Notes: generated from the sequence alone by a model not told the origin. 64,000 bases of DNA from Theristus sp. LFF4_11 (GCA_030248135.1 JASANC010002628.1:62001-126000); one strand, 5' to 3'; positions 28,833 through 43,500 are shown, numbered from the stretch's first letter. Numbers and translations are program-made.

Positions 28833-29567
28833 ATGACGACGACGAAACTGACATCCTGGGTCTATGTTCCGCCCCCAAGTTCGTCTTTAGAGAAACAAAA
28901 ACAGCAGGTTTCAAGTGAATATTTCAATTTTCAAATGCCAAACTCACTAAATGACAGTGAGTCGTCTGAAAATCCGTTTGAAAATCAAAATAATGTCGAC
29001 AAGAACAACAATTTTGACTGTCATCACGAAAACAGTGATCTTCTAATAAATTCACCGGTTGAAATTCAAAATCATTGCGAAACCGCAACGAATTCCTGCG
29101 AGAAATTGGCGATAATTCCGAACGAAAATACAAACGCAAATCAAGTTTTACGCGGAAATTTCAATCAGCCTTCGCCGACGACAGATTTCTTCAGTCGACT
29201 CGCGGATTTGTTTAAATTACGGTACGGTTTTTTGTCTTTTCCGTATAGTTCGTTGTTTTGATTTGATTGTTTATGTTATGTTCGGTTCTGTTGTGTTCGT
29301 TTGCTTTCATTGCTTCCCTAAATTCTTTCCAGTAAAACATCGTTTGCCAACACCCATTTGTTCAATATTGCTTATGTTGGAAAAAAACGGCGGCCATTTG
29401 AATTTTTTTCTTCCTTTCTCAACAAGAATCATTCTTGGAAGATTGATTGTTTTTTGCTGAGTTTTGTCGGAATCTGGTCCACAACTCACTGGGGTGCCGT
29501 ACTTAACCTTATTTTATCTAAACATTTGCTATTTGCAAATGGTCTGAAGTGTGGGCCACAATTTTAG
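28833..29567 (+). CDS. Unrecognised two-exon gene, Asn/Ser-rich
   Basis: Exon 1, 28833-29221, starts at a clear ATG (MTTTKLTSWVYVPPPSSSLE) and is rich in Asn, Ser and Glu (ENPFENQNN, SPVEIQNH), ending SRLADLFKLR at a GTACGG donor. Exon 2, 29333-29567, opens after TTTCCAG, keeps the frame and ends FANGLKCGPQF at a stop; total 207 residues. I do not recognise the family. The exon 1 product looks intrinsically disordered and its GC content is lower than the neighbouring genes. Exon 2 could be incomplete or chance. It might instead be an alternative upstream exon of the 31.5-kb gene, but its frame cannot continue into that gene's first coding exon. Confidence 0.35.
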
Positions 29568-31522
29568 GTTGAAGTCGTTTGACATTCGAGTTTAAATTAA
29601 AACTTTCATTAGTTTCATTCATGAAAGTGCTTATCGGGCACTAAACATAACTGAGAACTGACAGATGATAAATTCAATCAACGTGAATGCGTTTCGAAAC
29701 ATGTGTGAAGAGTTCCTTTGGAATGTCAAAGACGTTTTAAACAATGAAAATTGCCCACTCATTATGTCACCACACTTGTGTTTCGCACCAACCACAGGTT
29801 TTCTTTTTGACTTTCTAGTCAAGGAAGTGAACGATCAATGAAAGTACGCAAGAAATCAGGTTTGCCCTGATGCTTGACATGCTCTGTCACATTACGTCGT
29901 CGTCGCCGTCACCGTATCTCAGTGATTTCTCGAGTGGAAAATCGCTCGTCCTCGGGTTGAATAATTTGATGAAACGGGAAATTGGTCCATTTTGTGTGAA
30001 AACTTACTCTTGCCAATTATTCATTCCTTTTTACGTTTAACAATTCGTGTGGATAAAACAACACGATCAGAAGAGAATATGAATCGGAAAGTTAAAATGT
30101 GAAGTCACCTTATTGTTTTTTAAAATTTCACCCACAAAATTGTTTTTTTTCAAATTTAAATCAAGTCAATCTGGCTGAACGGACAAGGACAACCAAACGG
30201 CTCTGATCTTTCAGGAACAAAATCGTTTTTTTGTTTCGGCGATAAAATATAATCCTGTCTAGCGTACACGAAAACAAAACTGACTTTATTTCCGAACTGG
30301 CCATAAAATGAAAACGTTTTTTTTTGTCCAGGTCTCATGTTGAAATTCTTGAGGGCGTGGTGGGGTTTGGGGTGTTCTATAGATGGAGGTTGTTGAGTGG
30401 ATTTGAGGTGTGGGCGGTAAAATGCATGAAAACGCATTTTGTTTTACGATTTTTCCAAATTGCCAATATCGACACCGCTATACATTTTACAAACAAACTG
30501 AGATTTCAAGAGGGTATACTTGGCGTTTTGGGACAACCTATATTTTGCACTTATCTAAAGTACTTCACTGAGATTGTCTCTCGCTCTGAAACTACCCGTT
30601 GCTGTGTTGTTTATCGGTGTGTTGGTTTTGATTTTTCACTCCGCCGAAATAGGAAATTACAGTGCGTGTTTTTCCAGATCTTGTGTTCGAATTCTGTGAG
30701 GTAAAAATAAAATAAAATGTATATACACCGCGCAAATCTAAAACAAGACAAATAAATATCAGCTGCTGAGATATTTTGTGCTGTAGCGCGCGAGAAGCGT
30801 TTTTTTTTCTTAAAGGTTTTGATGGTAAGCCGAAACTTTTTCTTTTCTTTGTTTATTGTCAAGGTGAAAATTTCATGTCCATAAAAGGGGGCTTCCAGAA
30901 TACCGTATGAGTTTTATGACTGTTTCCGTTTTCGGTTTTTTTGCACGTCTTTATCTTCTGTTTCTTAAGTTTTTTGTACTTTATCAAGATTGTCGCAAGT
31001 GTTTTGGGGGTTAAAAAAGCATGTCAGCATAACTTCTAGTGCCCTCAAAGTAAATACTACTCAAAAATTCATGCTCGATTTGAGCGAATCTTTCAAAAAC
31101 GCCAATTTTTATTTACGCCACTGTGTCTGTCACCTACACTCCAATTTTTTGAATTTTTATTGTCATTCAGACAGATATGATACACTCATTTACGCAATAC
31201 TATTTACGTTTTACAAAACTCATATGAGAGAACTTTAATGTGAAATCAACTGGAAAAAATTTTCAAGAATTTTACCACTATTGAAAAGACATACCTATTT
31301 GCCCTTTTTATCTGCCGATTTTCAGTAGTTCATAAGTAGTGAAATCATCTGTGTAAACAGCAGTCTTCACGAGAAGTCTGTAAATAAACTCCATGGCATG
31401 TTTTCCCTACTTTTCTCAAAAAAAAACAAAACAAAAGTACAGAACCAATCACCCAAGTTCTCACGTTATCCGCGAAAAAAAGCTAAAAACTAAACAAAAT
31501 TCAGCGATATTAAAAAACGAGC
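29568..31522. other. Intergenic region, no supported gene
   Basis: AT-rich with short frames only. No repeat family of this window recognised. The last 30 bases (AAACAAAATTCAG before the ATG at 31523) look like a splice acceptor for a 5' untranslated or spliced-leader exon. Confidence 0.4.
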
Positions 31523-34500
31523 ATGTTCGCGTACGAAGAGAAATCTGAAGATGCGTTGTTTGACGAAGATTTTGGTCGTCAAACAATGATTGACAGATTG
31601 AGTTTCGTCAAGAATCTGGCACACAATTTCGACAGGTAACGCATATATTCAAAAAAAACTAAAAAACTTCTGTTCTGTCGCTTGTTTTTTTCAGTTTTAG
31701 TAGTTAACACAGATTTTACGTTTCTTGCGCATGGTATCGGTAAATCCTGAAAACGTGCGATTTTTTGTTTTGTTTTTTACTTTTTTTGTCGCAGACGGGT
31801 ATTATGTTTTCTTTGCCGCACTTTATTTAACTTTTTCTCGACATGTTGGCTTTCAGAATTTTTGTTCTGCTGTGATTGATTGGATTAAAAAACATTTTCC
31901 AATTAGTTACATCCGTGTGGTTGGGCTGCGTTTCAGAAAATTTGATTTACTACTGATTAGTTTTCCCCATTTTCATTGTAACTTTCATATGTCATTGACC
32001 CGAAACTGGCACAAAAAATGTACCGTAACGTTTGAAATTCGATTTCGTTTGCTAATTTTGTTAATTTTGCTTTTTATTCCGTTTTACAATCTGCAGCAAT
32101 TTTAGCTGCGTGTGGATTTCGGTGTTTGCATTTGCTCGCAGTTTCTTTCCTTTGAAGCTTTTAGGAGCAATTTCCTGATCATGATTTTACACAGGTTCTT
32201 GCTCATGTCTTGACCAAAAATGCTTTATACACCACCGCTATAAAAACTGCTTTTGCTCTGCTAGCTTATTCCATAGTTTTTTGTTGTGTTGCTTTCGAAA
32301 AAAGTGGATAGTAGATTAGATCCGATCCAGAAGTACAGTAGATGCAAATATCTGTAAGTATAAACAGTTTTTCATAGCCAATCATTTCTAAATCACGAAA
32401 TAAAACACCGAGAAAACAACGCCACTAATATCGGTTGTTTTATTTCACAACACGCGTGTTGTGAGATTGGAGCGTTTGCAACTAATAAACTCGCTAGACG
32501 CACTGTTTCCTCAGTGAAAAAGGTGATCTGAAAGTAGGAAAAAAACGTTTTTTTCAGCTACGATCCGGACACGCTGTTCCGTGACGCCAACAGTAACAAC
32601 AACGAATCAAAGTTCAATCGAAAACCTCAAAACTATCACCACCGAGAAGTCACTTCATCGGCACCGCATGTCGCGCACGAAGCCTCAACACCCCGTTACG
32701 AAGCTCCGAACAGCGCCGTCGTCGTAGCCTCAATGATGCAACGAAACACTCGACTCGTATTCGCTGAAACCCCGAAAATCGACGTCAAACTCGCGGCAAC
32801 ACAGGGCAAAAACGACCCGCAACACCGAAATCCAGCGATTTCGACGGCGCCAAACGTGAGCGTCAGTTCGCCGTGCTCGAAAAACTCCGCCTCCTCGACG
32901 GCGTCCAGTTCCGAGGCGGGCAGCAGTAATTTCTCGATGGTTACGGGCGATGATGAAATCGGACTCGGAGCAGGCACGAGAAGCACACAGTTGAGCGTAT
33001 CGCACGACACCACCAACGACAACACCGGTCGCTCGAGGCGCTCCGGTTTCCTGTTGCAAGCGACTGGCGGTGCGGCGGGCTTTTCGAGTCGTTCCACCAC
33101 CACCACCGCACCGAATAAACGGACATCCATGGTGCCGCCGAACGATGGATCGGCCGAATTTGCCATGACCCGGTCGACGAAACAACCGGAGTCCGCCTTC
33201 GATGATGCGGCCGCTGCGACGGCGAAACTCGCCGTTGTACTGGAGAACATTCGCAACATCGGGAACAACAACACGACAAGCGCAGATAAACGCGACAATA
33301 ACAACAGCAACAACAATCACAATACGAAGAAGCACAATAATAATCACAAAACCACGACGAATAACAACAACAACCGTAATAACATCAAGGAGCCGAGCGA
33401 ACGGGCGAAACGGTCGGCAAGACAAGCGGGCCAGTATCGCGAACTGGCCGAAACGCTCGCGGGCCACGTTGCCGACGGGCAGTTTTTGGCCACTTTTATC
33501 GAGCGAGTCCCAATCGGCCAGCTGCTCAGCGCGTTGCCGGAGTCGTTGCCGCCGTTGGCGGTGTTGTGCGGCAATTTCAACGAACCAATCGCACGCTACT
33601 TGCCAGCTGACGAGCTGTTGTGGGCGCTGGTGAAGTGGCTGGCGACAACGCACGTGCCGGACGTGCAGAAGGTGCAAAATCGCTTTCGGTGGTGTTTTTG
33701 GTTTCTGGTGTGCATCACATTTCGCCACCCAGTCACCGCCCGGTGGATTGATGCGCCGCGATTAAGATCGCTTTTGGTGGTGTTTTTGGTTTTTGGTGTG
33801 CATCACATTTCGCCACCCAGTCACCGCCCGTGGATTAATAGTCGTTCAGTGTCAGCGTCATTTTGTATTTCCGTTCAATTGTCGTGTGGCCTGAGTGGTA
33901 GTTGTTGTTGTCTGTTGTCTATGCGTTCGGGGATCAAGCCCCCCACCCCGTCGAGGGGTGTATCGGCACTTGATGACAGTGAAAACTCGATGGGCGCACT
34001 CTACTCGATGGGACAACAACAACAACAACAACCCAGTTGTATAAGTCGCAAAAGTTTACCGAAGCGTAAATTTTTGAAATTATGAAATTTCAATCAAAAA
34101 ATGATGATTTCTTCGTTCAGCAAGTCTACTCGGTCGCGTTGTCCACCGTCGTTGGCGGCCTCTGCGAGTCCTATGGTCACATTTTCGTGGATCTGCGCGA
34201 TCATCGTAATCGAATCGAGTGTTGCCTCGAGGGACTTGGACTGCAGGTGAGGCGGCAATGCTTGTACGGGGCACTTTTGTACTGTTTTTTTGAAAAGATA
34301 TACGGAAGGAATGAAACGTTGAGTGGTTTGAATGGATACGGGCGTCATAGGAAACAGAATTATTGTGACCTCGGCTGGGAATCGAACCCACGTCGTTAAT
34401 TGGTATGTTAGACCGCTTGACCACCGGTGCCGTCTTTATTGAGCCTGAGATTTTGGGGGCATTGTTTGCGTGCTGCTTGTTGATGTCCAAGCGTATACCT

Positions 34501-37500
34501 ACATTTTGAAATTGTTTTTCAAACAACTGTTCGCGGCGTCGCAGTGCGCGTTGCTGGAGAAATATAGGGAATCCGCTGATTGGTTGGTGCGTGCATGTTT
34601 TATGTACAGGACAGACTCCGCCCGCATAGCTGTTTCTGCACTGAAAGCATCATGCATCACGTGATCACCAACGAATGAGCTGACTCCCTATAATTTACAG
34701 TTCGACTGTAGTTGACAAAGGGTGAGAAACAAACGCACAACACGCTGCCATCCACGTCACGGTTTCTTCACGAAACATTGCGCAACTCCGATATCTTTCT
34801 TACAATTGCGCCATTTTTGTGCGTTCTGTTGTCCGTGAATGTCTTTTCGCGGCAAAATTGGTGGCAAAAATGTTCCTGCGCGCGTTACTGGGCATTCATT
34901 CTTCGATTGTTGCTTGTTCCAAAAACCACAATTATTTGCTTATGTGCATATTGTGGATTTATTCAAACGTGTCCGGACTAACGTGACGTCATTTTATTTA
35001 AAAACGCCCGTTTGTCAAAGTACAGGCACTAAAATTTCAGTTTGGTGTGACTGATTCGACATTCACCATTTGTTTACGGGAAGAAATCGGCTAAACGGAT
35101 AGTCTGGTTTGCTGTGAACGACAAGCGCATGTTTTGTGGCACATGACGTCATTTCAGTGGGACACGTTTAAAAAAATAGGCCATAGTATTAACACAAAAA
35201 TGCGCGATATGCAGCGCACGCAGGGGTTTCCAAACTTTTGGCCGCCACTGTATGTTTCAAGACGAAACTACAAACTTTCACTTGAATTCTTTCAGGGTCT
35301 AATCAACTACGGCGACGACATGATCTTCCTCTGCGACGCCGTCCGTTTAGAAATGACCGAGCATTCGACGCGCATGAAGGCACTTTGCCATCAGATCGCG
35401 AAACTCTCCGACTCGCGGCGGCGTTTCATCTCGCCGCAACGAATGAAAGGTGAATGAACGAACGCGGGCTTTTGTTTCGAGATTCATCATGCGGATGCGC
35501 GAGCGAGCGCAGCGAGCGGAGAGCGCATCACGCATAATATGAGCCGTTATCCCCTCGCGCGCTTTTTTCAAATTTGCTCGCTGCGTCCAGCGAGCATAGT
35601 ATAAGCCACAAACTTGGTTCCGTGCACACGAAACGAACACCCAAAGTTGTGCTTGGAGCCGCGAAAAAATTTTTATCCGACTACTTTTCATACGCTGTAG
35701 ACACGAAAAACCTATTCTGAAAACAGTGTTACTTATTTTTGTTTCTATTTTTTTTTTCTGGTATGTAATCATATGTGTTCGCCCTTTCAATTTTTACCTG
35801 CGACACTTTCACAGTCGAACAAAAATGTTACCTGGGGTAATTCCATACGGAGATTTTGAAAATTGGGTTAATTTTTTACGCAGACCCTGTTTTTGGGTAA
35901 AAAATTGGGCATTTTTAAAAGTTCGGAGGGTTTTCACCTGGTTTTAAGTGTTCGCCCTTTCAATTTTTAGCTGGGACACTTTCACAGTTGAACAAAATAT
36001 GTTTCCTAGGGTAATTTCATCCGTATTTTCTGAAAATTTAGTTTATTTTTTTGCCCGGGCACTTTTTTGAGTCAAAATTTTGCATTTTTGAAAGTTCGTA
36101 GCATTTTGACTGAGTATCAGTTTTTCACTCTTACGAATTTTGTTTGAGCTATGAAAAATAATAGGAAAAAAGTCTAGTCCGTAGTAATTCAATGCGCTGA
36201 TCACGAATTTTGGGTTAGTTTTCTTACGTGAGCAACTCTAGACGCTGAATCGTGACGATTTCGGGCGAATCGGGCGTGGAAGTTGGCGAAATCGGTCCAG
36301 AAACGAAAAACAAGAAAAGCGTGTTTTCCAGGGTAATTCAATGCGCTGATCACGGATATTGGGTTAGTTTTTTTACGTGAGCAACTCTAGACGCTGAATC
36401 GTGACGATTTCGGGCGAATCGGCCGTGGAAGTTGGCGAAATCGGTCCAGAAACGAAAAACAAGAAAAGGGTGTTTTCCAGGGTATTTCAATGCGCTGATC
36501 ACGGATTTTGGGTTAGTTTTCTTACGTGAGCAACTCTAGATGCTGAATCGTGACGATTTCGGGCGAATCGGCCGTGGAAGTTGGCGAAATCGGTCCAGGA
36601 ACGAAAAACAAGAAAAGGGTGTTTTCCAGGGTAATTCAATGCGCTGATCACGGATTTTGGGTTAGTTTTCTTACGTGAGCAACTCTAGATGCTGAATCGT
36701 GACGATTTCGGGCGAATCGGCCGTGGAAGTTGGCGAAATCGGTCCAGAAACGAAAAACAAGAAAAGGGTGTTTTCCAGGGTAATTCAATGCGCTGATCAC
36801 GAATTTTGAGTTAGTTTTCTTACGTGAGCAACTCTAGATGCTGAATCGTGACGATTTCGGGCGAATCGGCCGTGGAAGTTGGCGAAATCGGTCCAGAAAT
36901 GAAAAACGAGAAAACGGTTTTTCCAGGGTAATTCAATGTGCTGATCACGGATTTTGGGTTAGTTTTCTTGTATGAGCAACTCTAGATACTGAATCGTGAC
37001 GATTTATGGTGAATCGGCCGTGGAATTTAGCGAAACCGGTCCAGAAATAAAAAACAAGAAAACGGTGTTTTCCATGGTAATTCATTACGCCGATCACGGC
37101 TTTTGGGTCAGTTTTTCTTTTGTGAGCGATTCTAGGTACTGAATCGTGACGATTTTGGGGAATCGGCCGTAGAAATGGCACAGGAGAAATCGGCCTAAAA
37201 AACGAAAAATGAAAAACCTGAGTTGTCCGGGGTTTAGAAGAATGTGTGACCAACGAATTGTGATTTTGGTCCGATCTTCGGGGCTTATGTAAAAGTCAGA
37301 ATATTATCTAAAAATGCGTGAGACGCATATAAAAGGAGGAATATGGCCTTGTGTAAGCAGTGAAAGACTTGGCTCGACAACGCTTTTCAAGTCTCTGATG
37401 TGGTACAAACGGATACAAGTACATAAGGGTCATATTTTTGCGCCGCGTTTGTTTGTTTTTTTTGAAGCACGCCCCCACCGATTCCGGAAACCCGAAGGTA

Positions 37501-40500
37501 CCAAACTCCGGTGGGATTGGGGAATGGACGGCTCACCATCCCGTGGAACCAATACCCTCGGCATGTGAGGGGGGCAGCCTCTAAGCCCCGCTCTGTCCTG
37601 GGGGCACCAGTGATCTTAGCCCGATTTCGGTTTCGGTGGCCTGCGGTCGCTATATCCCCGGAGGGCAGCGAATCCGAAAGTTTTCGTTTTCGTTTTCGTT
37701 TTGCTGAAAAGCGTAAAACTTTGAAGTTATTTTTTAATTGTTCTCTTCGATTTAATCTAAAATCACGCCATGCGCGAAATTCTGTAAATTCTGTGCAAAA
37801 ACAGAAAAATTAGAGATTGCAAAACATTGTTGCATGTAGCTTTTTCGTTGTTGTTAACGTACGCACCGCTGTGTACACACCAGCACCAGTGACAAAAAGG
37901 AGTTGTCTTCCGTTGATTTTTCACCTTTTTTACCGGTGTCACCTTCAACTAGTGTGGCAGGATAAACCGTCTGTCCCGTGAGTCATTACCTTTGCCACAG
38001 GAGACCTTGCGTTCCGCAATGCTTCTGCGATACAATTTGTCCTGAACAAACCAGTGTCAGCGAGCTAAAGTCTGATTGTTATTTTAGTAGTTTTAGTGGT
38101 CGCTAAATGCCCGAAATCCGCAAATGTGAAAGGTCATTTGTCTACAATACACAGCACGAGGGTTGCCGTGCAACCGAAATCATAAATGAACGGCGCAAAA
38201 ATATGACTCTTATGTACTTGTATCCGTTTGTACCACATCAGAGACTTGAAAAGCGTTGTCGAGCCAAGTCTTTCACTGCTTACACAAGGCCATATTCCTC
38301 CTTTTATATGCGTCTCACGCATTTTTAGATAATATACTCTTGATGCGTTTTTGGTCGGACAAGAATACTGTATCTATTGTTTTCATTTCATTTTTATGTT
38401 TACAATGTTTTACTATTTTCCAGCGGTCGCGACGGCCACGTCGCATCAACGTCTGCTCAGTCTCCGGGGGGGGGGTAGGTTTTTGGTTTGGGTGGGGTGG
38501 GTTGGTTTGATTTTGTTGTATGTTTTTTTTTCATTATTATTTTTATTATTAAAAATATATTTTAAAAAAAAAGAGAAAAAAGGAAAGGGGATTTTGAATT
38601 TGTTTAGGGCTCCGCCTCCGATTCCACTTTCCAGTTTCACTGTAAAAAATGACTCTTTGATCTGCTTTGTCCGTTGTTTCCACTCAATCGAACGCTCTGA
38701 GTTGTCATTGCCGCACAAAAAAACGGATTATGGAAACAAAATGCTTCGATTAAAACCCATGACGAACAGAGCCGGGACCGGGACCTAAAATGCTGAGAAA
38801 AAAACACACACAAAATGCGACTCATAAAACAACGAAAATTTTACAAAAAAAACACAATTTTCAGGAGCACGAAGTTCGCTATCGTCTGCAACGCAACGAA
38901 ACGCTCGCCAGCCTGGTCGCCACTGCGTTGCACAACAGTAAACTGCAGTCGTTGGAACGCATCATTCACAAACGAGTGCTTAATGACACGAAAACACTGG
39001 CCGAGTATGGCGGTGTCAAGGCGTGGTTTGCTGCCGGTTAGCGAGAAAAACCTTAAACGGTGCATTCATGAAGCAGTATTTAGTGACGCATAGCTGCGCA
39101 TAGTCACTAAACACGGTTTCATGAATGCCACTTAAAGCAGTGTGATGTTGCGTTGCATTCACAAAATGATGGAATCAAAACATTCTCGTTTTCGTGGCGA
39201 GTAACGTTTTGATTCCATTTTTTGTTCCCTACCCCCTTTCTTCTTTGCAGAAGACGACACCGTGGTTGCGCGGGTGTTGTTGCGTGTTCTGATCGCCTGT
39301 GATCATCTGTTGTCGCTGGCTGAGCGTGCCTTGAACAACAACAACAACACCAACAACAACAATAATGCAAACGCTCAGCACAACCAATCAACCGGTGATC
39401 GTCATTTCGCGCAACTTCTGAAACTCCGCCCACCGCATGAAGACTCCGGCGTCGGCGAGAGCTCGGCGCCGTCAAGTGGCGATGACTGTGGTGCGGCTTT
39501 TTCTGTTTTTTTGGTTCTTTTTGTTTCAAAAATCTTTGGTTTACATAAAATACGTCCGTTTTACCACAATTGTACTACCGTATTACCTCTATTAAACCCC
39601 CCCAAAATTAAACCCCCCCCCAAAAATAAACCCCCACCCCCTCGACAAGTTTCCAAATAATCCCCCCCCCCCAAAATAATCCCCCATGGGGGTTTATTGG
39701 AAACCTGTTTGAAACACATACCCAGAAAAACATACACATAAACAGTGAATTCAGTAGCTGGTTGCAGTGAAAATGATGAAATTGTGCTACCAAAGGCCCC
39801 AAATGGATGAGTTAATGGTAATTTCATTACAAAAGGCTGTTGTAAAAGGAAATTTCTATGTAGAGTAGAAGTTTCTGCGACTTCCTTCCTGCCATGGAAG
39901 GTATTTTTGCCATTTTGCCCACCCCTAAAAATGGTTTCCAAATAAACCCCCCCCCCCCAAAAATAAACCCCCCCCCAAAAAAATAAACCCCCACCCCCAG
40001 AAGTCGCTGAAGAAATAAACCCCCATGGGGGTTTATTAGAGGTAATACGGTATTTTACTGGCGAAACCTGGTTGGGACTGCGCTGCCGCGCGTCCCACGA
40101 TTTGTAACATTGAAGGGACATTCATGAGAAGCAGTATATAGTGATGGCTATAGCTACAATGTATGGCTATGCGGTATGCGTCACTACATACTGTTTCATG
40201 AATGCCCCTTTACGCTGCTTATTCAACTGATTATTAGAGTTTGAAACACAACACAGAGAACTGAGTTTGGAAAGACTTGTTTTTAATTATTCAATCATTC
40301 TATAAATTTAGCCAATTTCGTCGATTTGCTTTTTTATTCTTACGAAAAGTTTTCTTTTGTTGTTTGACTGTCTAAAAATAGCAGAAAAACCGGTCACTTA
40401 TGCGTTTGCTAAAATTTTCCAACACACTTTCGTTTGCAATTAAGTGATTCGAATCACTATTTTTCGTTTACCTACAAATTGCCGTGAAAAAAACGCTTTG

Positions 40501-43500
40501 TTTTTCGTGAAAAATGAAAATTAAAACCAGTTTTCCTGTGGTGATGAGCGAATCAAATAAAAATTTGATGTAAAAGTAAAAATTGTAACAATAAACAAGC
40601 GCCTGGAAGCATTTGCATTTGTACTTATTTCAGTTTGAAAATTCTGTTGTTGATTTTTCGCATCAAAACATGACATTCATGTTCATACGTCACTCTGACT
40701 CATAAAATTTTATTTGTAAAATTCAACGTAACGAATTTTTGCGCGTTCAATAGCGTACGCCAAAAATTCGGTATTTTGGTTGTGCCATTTTCAGGTTTAA
40801 AAAATTTCCACAGTTTGCAGCGGTCGTTATGAGTTGTTTTTATCTTTGTCGTTTGTTTCCAATCCGCAAGGATTCCGCGAGAAAAAAACAATTACCGTAT
40901 TTATGGAATCAATTTATTCGTTTCAGAACCAGCTCTAACCACCGCCAATAATCATCAGTCGACCGCACGAAAATCATCAAAGCAAATCGGTATGATGAGT
41001 TTTTCTCGTTTGAAATCTGCAAAAAAATCAGTGGTGTTGTGTAATTTTCTCAGCTCTAAACAAAATTCCAAATGCCGCAAAAAAGTTTTCGAGAGGAAGA
41101 AGTGAGAGAAGTCACACAGCGTGTCGGCTGGAAAGTTTTTTTCTGTTAGGATCAGTTTTTGAGCGGCGACAGAACCAGTTCCTATTTGTATTTGCGTTTA
41201 CTATTCTTATTCTTATTATTGTTGTTATTATTATTATTATTTGTTGAAAACCGCTGGCATTTTCTTCAAAGTCGCAAGACACATCATTTGGCCTCAAGGT
41301 CGCGTTATTTGCATTTTTTCTGGCAGGTTAGAAAACTGAAACTTGTATAAAAACGCAATGTGTCGGTGATGTGATAATAAAACTATTTCACCATTTGCCG
41401 CAGCCTGTCTGTCGCAGTTTTTCTTATGATAACCGTAACTTTAATTCTCCGAGAAGAAACCGAAAATTGCGCTGTTAATTCTTGCCAGAATGGGAATTCC
41501 GATTTCCCCCCGATATCGTTAACCACATTTTCATGCGTTCCATAGTTTGCTGCGCTGTCTACAACAAGACTATTAGAACCACAATAGCTTCTAATTGGCC
41601 AAAAAATCCGCTTTTGTGCATGCTTTCGATTGTGTGTAAAACGGGTCTGGCATTTTTTGAATCTATGGCGGGCCAGAAGTAGTGGGTCGCCTTTTGATTG
41701 CCCATAACTTTTCAACCGTTTTGCCAGTTTTTTAAAATTAAAAAGTTACATACTTGAAGGTTTAACTTAGATCTGTGCCAAAATTCACTCCAATTTCCCT
41801 AAACCTACGTGTTTTGCAAAAACAATTCAAAGAAAACTATTTTTTTAGTTCTTTTGTTCAAACCACAGCTCGTACAAATTACAAACAGCAGTAAACTCGA
41901 TTTTAAACCTGACTGATTGCCAACGATTTACAGTTTTTGACGGTAATTGTAGAAAAAATTAAATTTTCCACAAACGTTTGTTTTTGTTTCTCCAGGTGCT
42001 GTGAGCAGCCTGCTTCAGCTGCGAAACATCAGCATCAACAGCAAAAACACCGCCGGCCAGGGTCAGATCAATTCGAAACGGACCAATCAGCGTTACGGAC
42101 GCGAGTTCCCGCCCAGTCGGCATATTTCGCTGACCGATTTGACGATCGCCGGTTGGTGGACTTTTGTGGGATGTAGTCTTGACCAGAACTGCCATGGGCA
42201 TGATGTGGCATTTGGTCTGTCTCAATCGGGATGTTTGCCAGTCTCCGGCGTCTCGTCTCCGGCAAAATCATGAGAAAGTTGAGAAAAAACCGCCAGACCA
42301 GATGGATGTTTTTTAACACCAAGTGGCGTTGATTGACGTCAGATTTTTCACCAGCGCCCCCACCCAAAAGCGTTCCATTGATAATATGCGTTCCGGATCA
42401 TCTGCGCCCCAGTCAAACGCGGCCCAACATCTCCAGTCGTTGCTCGTCGCGTCTATGTCGTTACCAGAGAAACAAAAACGAAATTGGCATCCAAAATTTT
42501 CGGGAACTTTTCAGAACAAGACGAGACCGAGACGTTCCTCGAGCGGAGTGAACCGGTGATTCGCGCACACGACACCGATTCGATTCATTCGATCAACGCC
42601 AACAACATCAACAGCCAATCAGCATCACCGCCTATTAATATTGAGGACACATACTCGGAGCTGTCCGACAGCATGCAGCGATATTACCGCTCTGGAGGTT
42701 GCTGCGCATTTGTATCCTTTTTTCCGACTTCTGACTCGGGTTTTCAGTTTATTCTTTTCGTTCTTGAAAACAGTTGAGAGATTCTGGACATGTCTTGGAC
42801 TTTTTTTCTCGAAATCTCTGTGCATTCAATATTTCTATGGAGTGACAAATAAACTATAAAAATATTGCGACCCGCAAACCAATGCAGTTAAAAAAGCTGC
42901 ACTTTTGCAATGAAGAACCGTCTATTCCTCATTGTTTCTTTTGTCCATTGGGGTATTTTCTGAGAAAAAAATTGAAAAACTTGCATTTTTTGCAAAGAAG
43001 AAACGTCATTTTTTTATTGCTTCTTCTGTTACTTAAGATATTTTCTGAAAAAAATCATGCTCCAACGCGACTTTCTCCAGCCTCCGGAGCGGTGGTGAAC
43101 GGACATGTGCGGCGTCACTATCAGCCTGCGCCGTCCTCCTCCAGTCCGCACGCGCGTCACCGGACCGCCGAGGCCGATCACTTGCGTCCCGCACCAATGC
43201 ACCCGCACAATAGTCCGAGCGGAAGTAATGGTGGACTACTATGACCTATTTTTTCAAACGTGTCCCACTGAAATGACGTCATGTGCCGCAAAACATGCGC
43301 TTGCCGTTCACAGCAAACCAGACTTTCCGTTTGGCCGATTTCTTCCCGTAAACAAATGGTGAATATCGAACCAGTCACACCAAACTGACATTTTAGTGCC
43401 TGTACTTTGACAAACGGGCGTTTTTAAAGCAAATGACGTCATTTTAGTCCGGACACGTTTGAATAAATCCACAATACATATTTTTGCAGTGCTTTTGGGA

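Noticed and set aside
32730..33728. Long minus-strand open frames (up to 332 residues) opposite MIEAP-like exon 2
   Set aside because: They are shadows of a GC-rich plus-strand exon. The plus frame has matching splice sites and continues in phase into the next exon; the minus frames have neither.
36184..37205. CRISPR-like array
   Set aside because: The 149-bp units are contiguous with no unique spacers, in animal DNA; this is a minisatellite.
38815..39093. Second open frame (STKFAIVCNATKRS...) over the exon at 38865
   Set aside because: The frame starting EHEVRYRLQRNET has the better codon bias and is the one that splices in phase into the exon at 39251.
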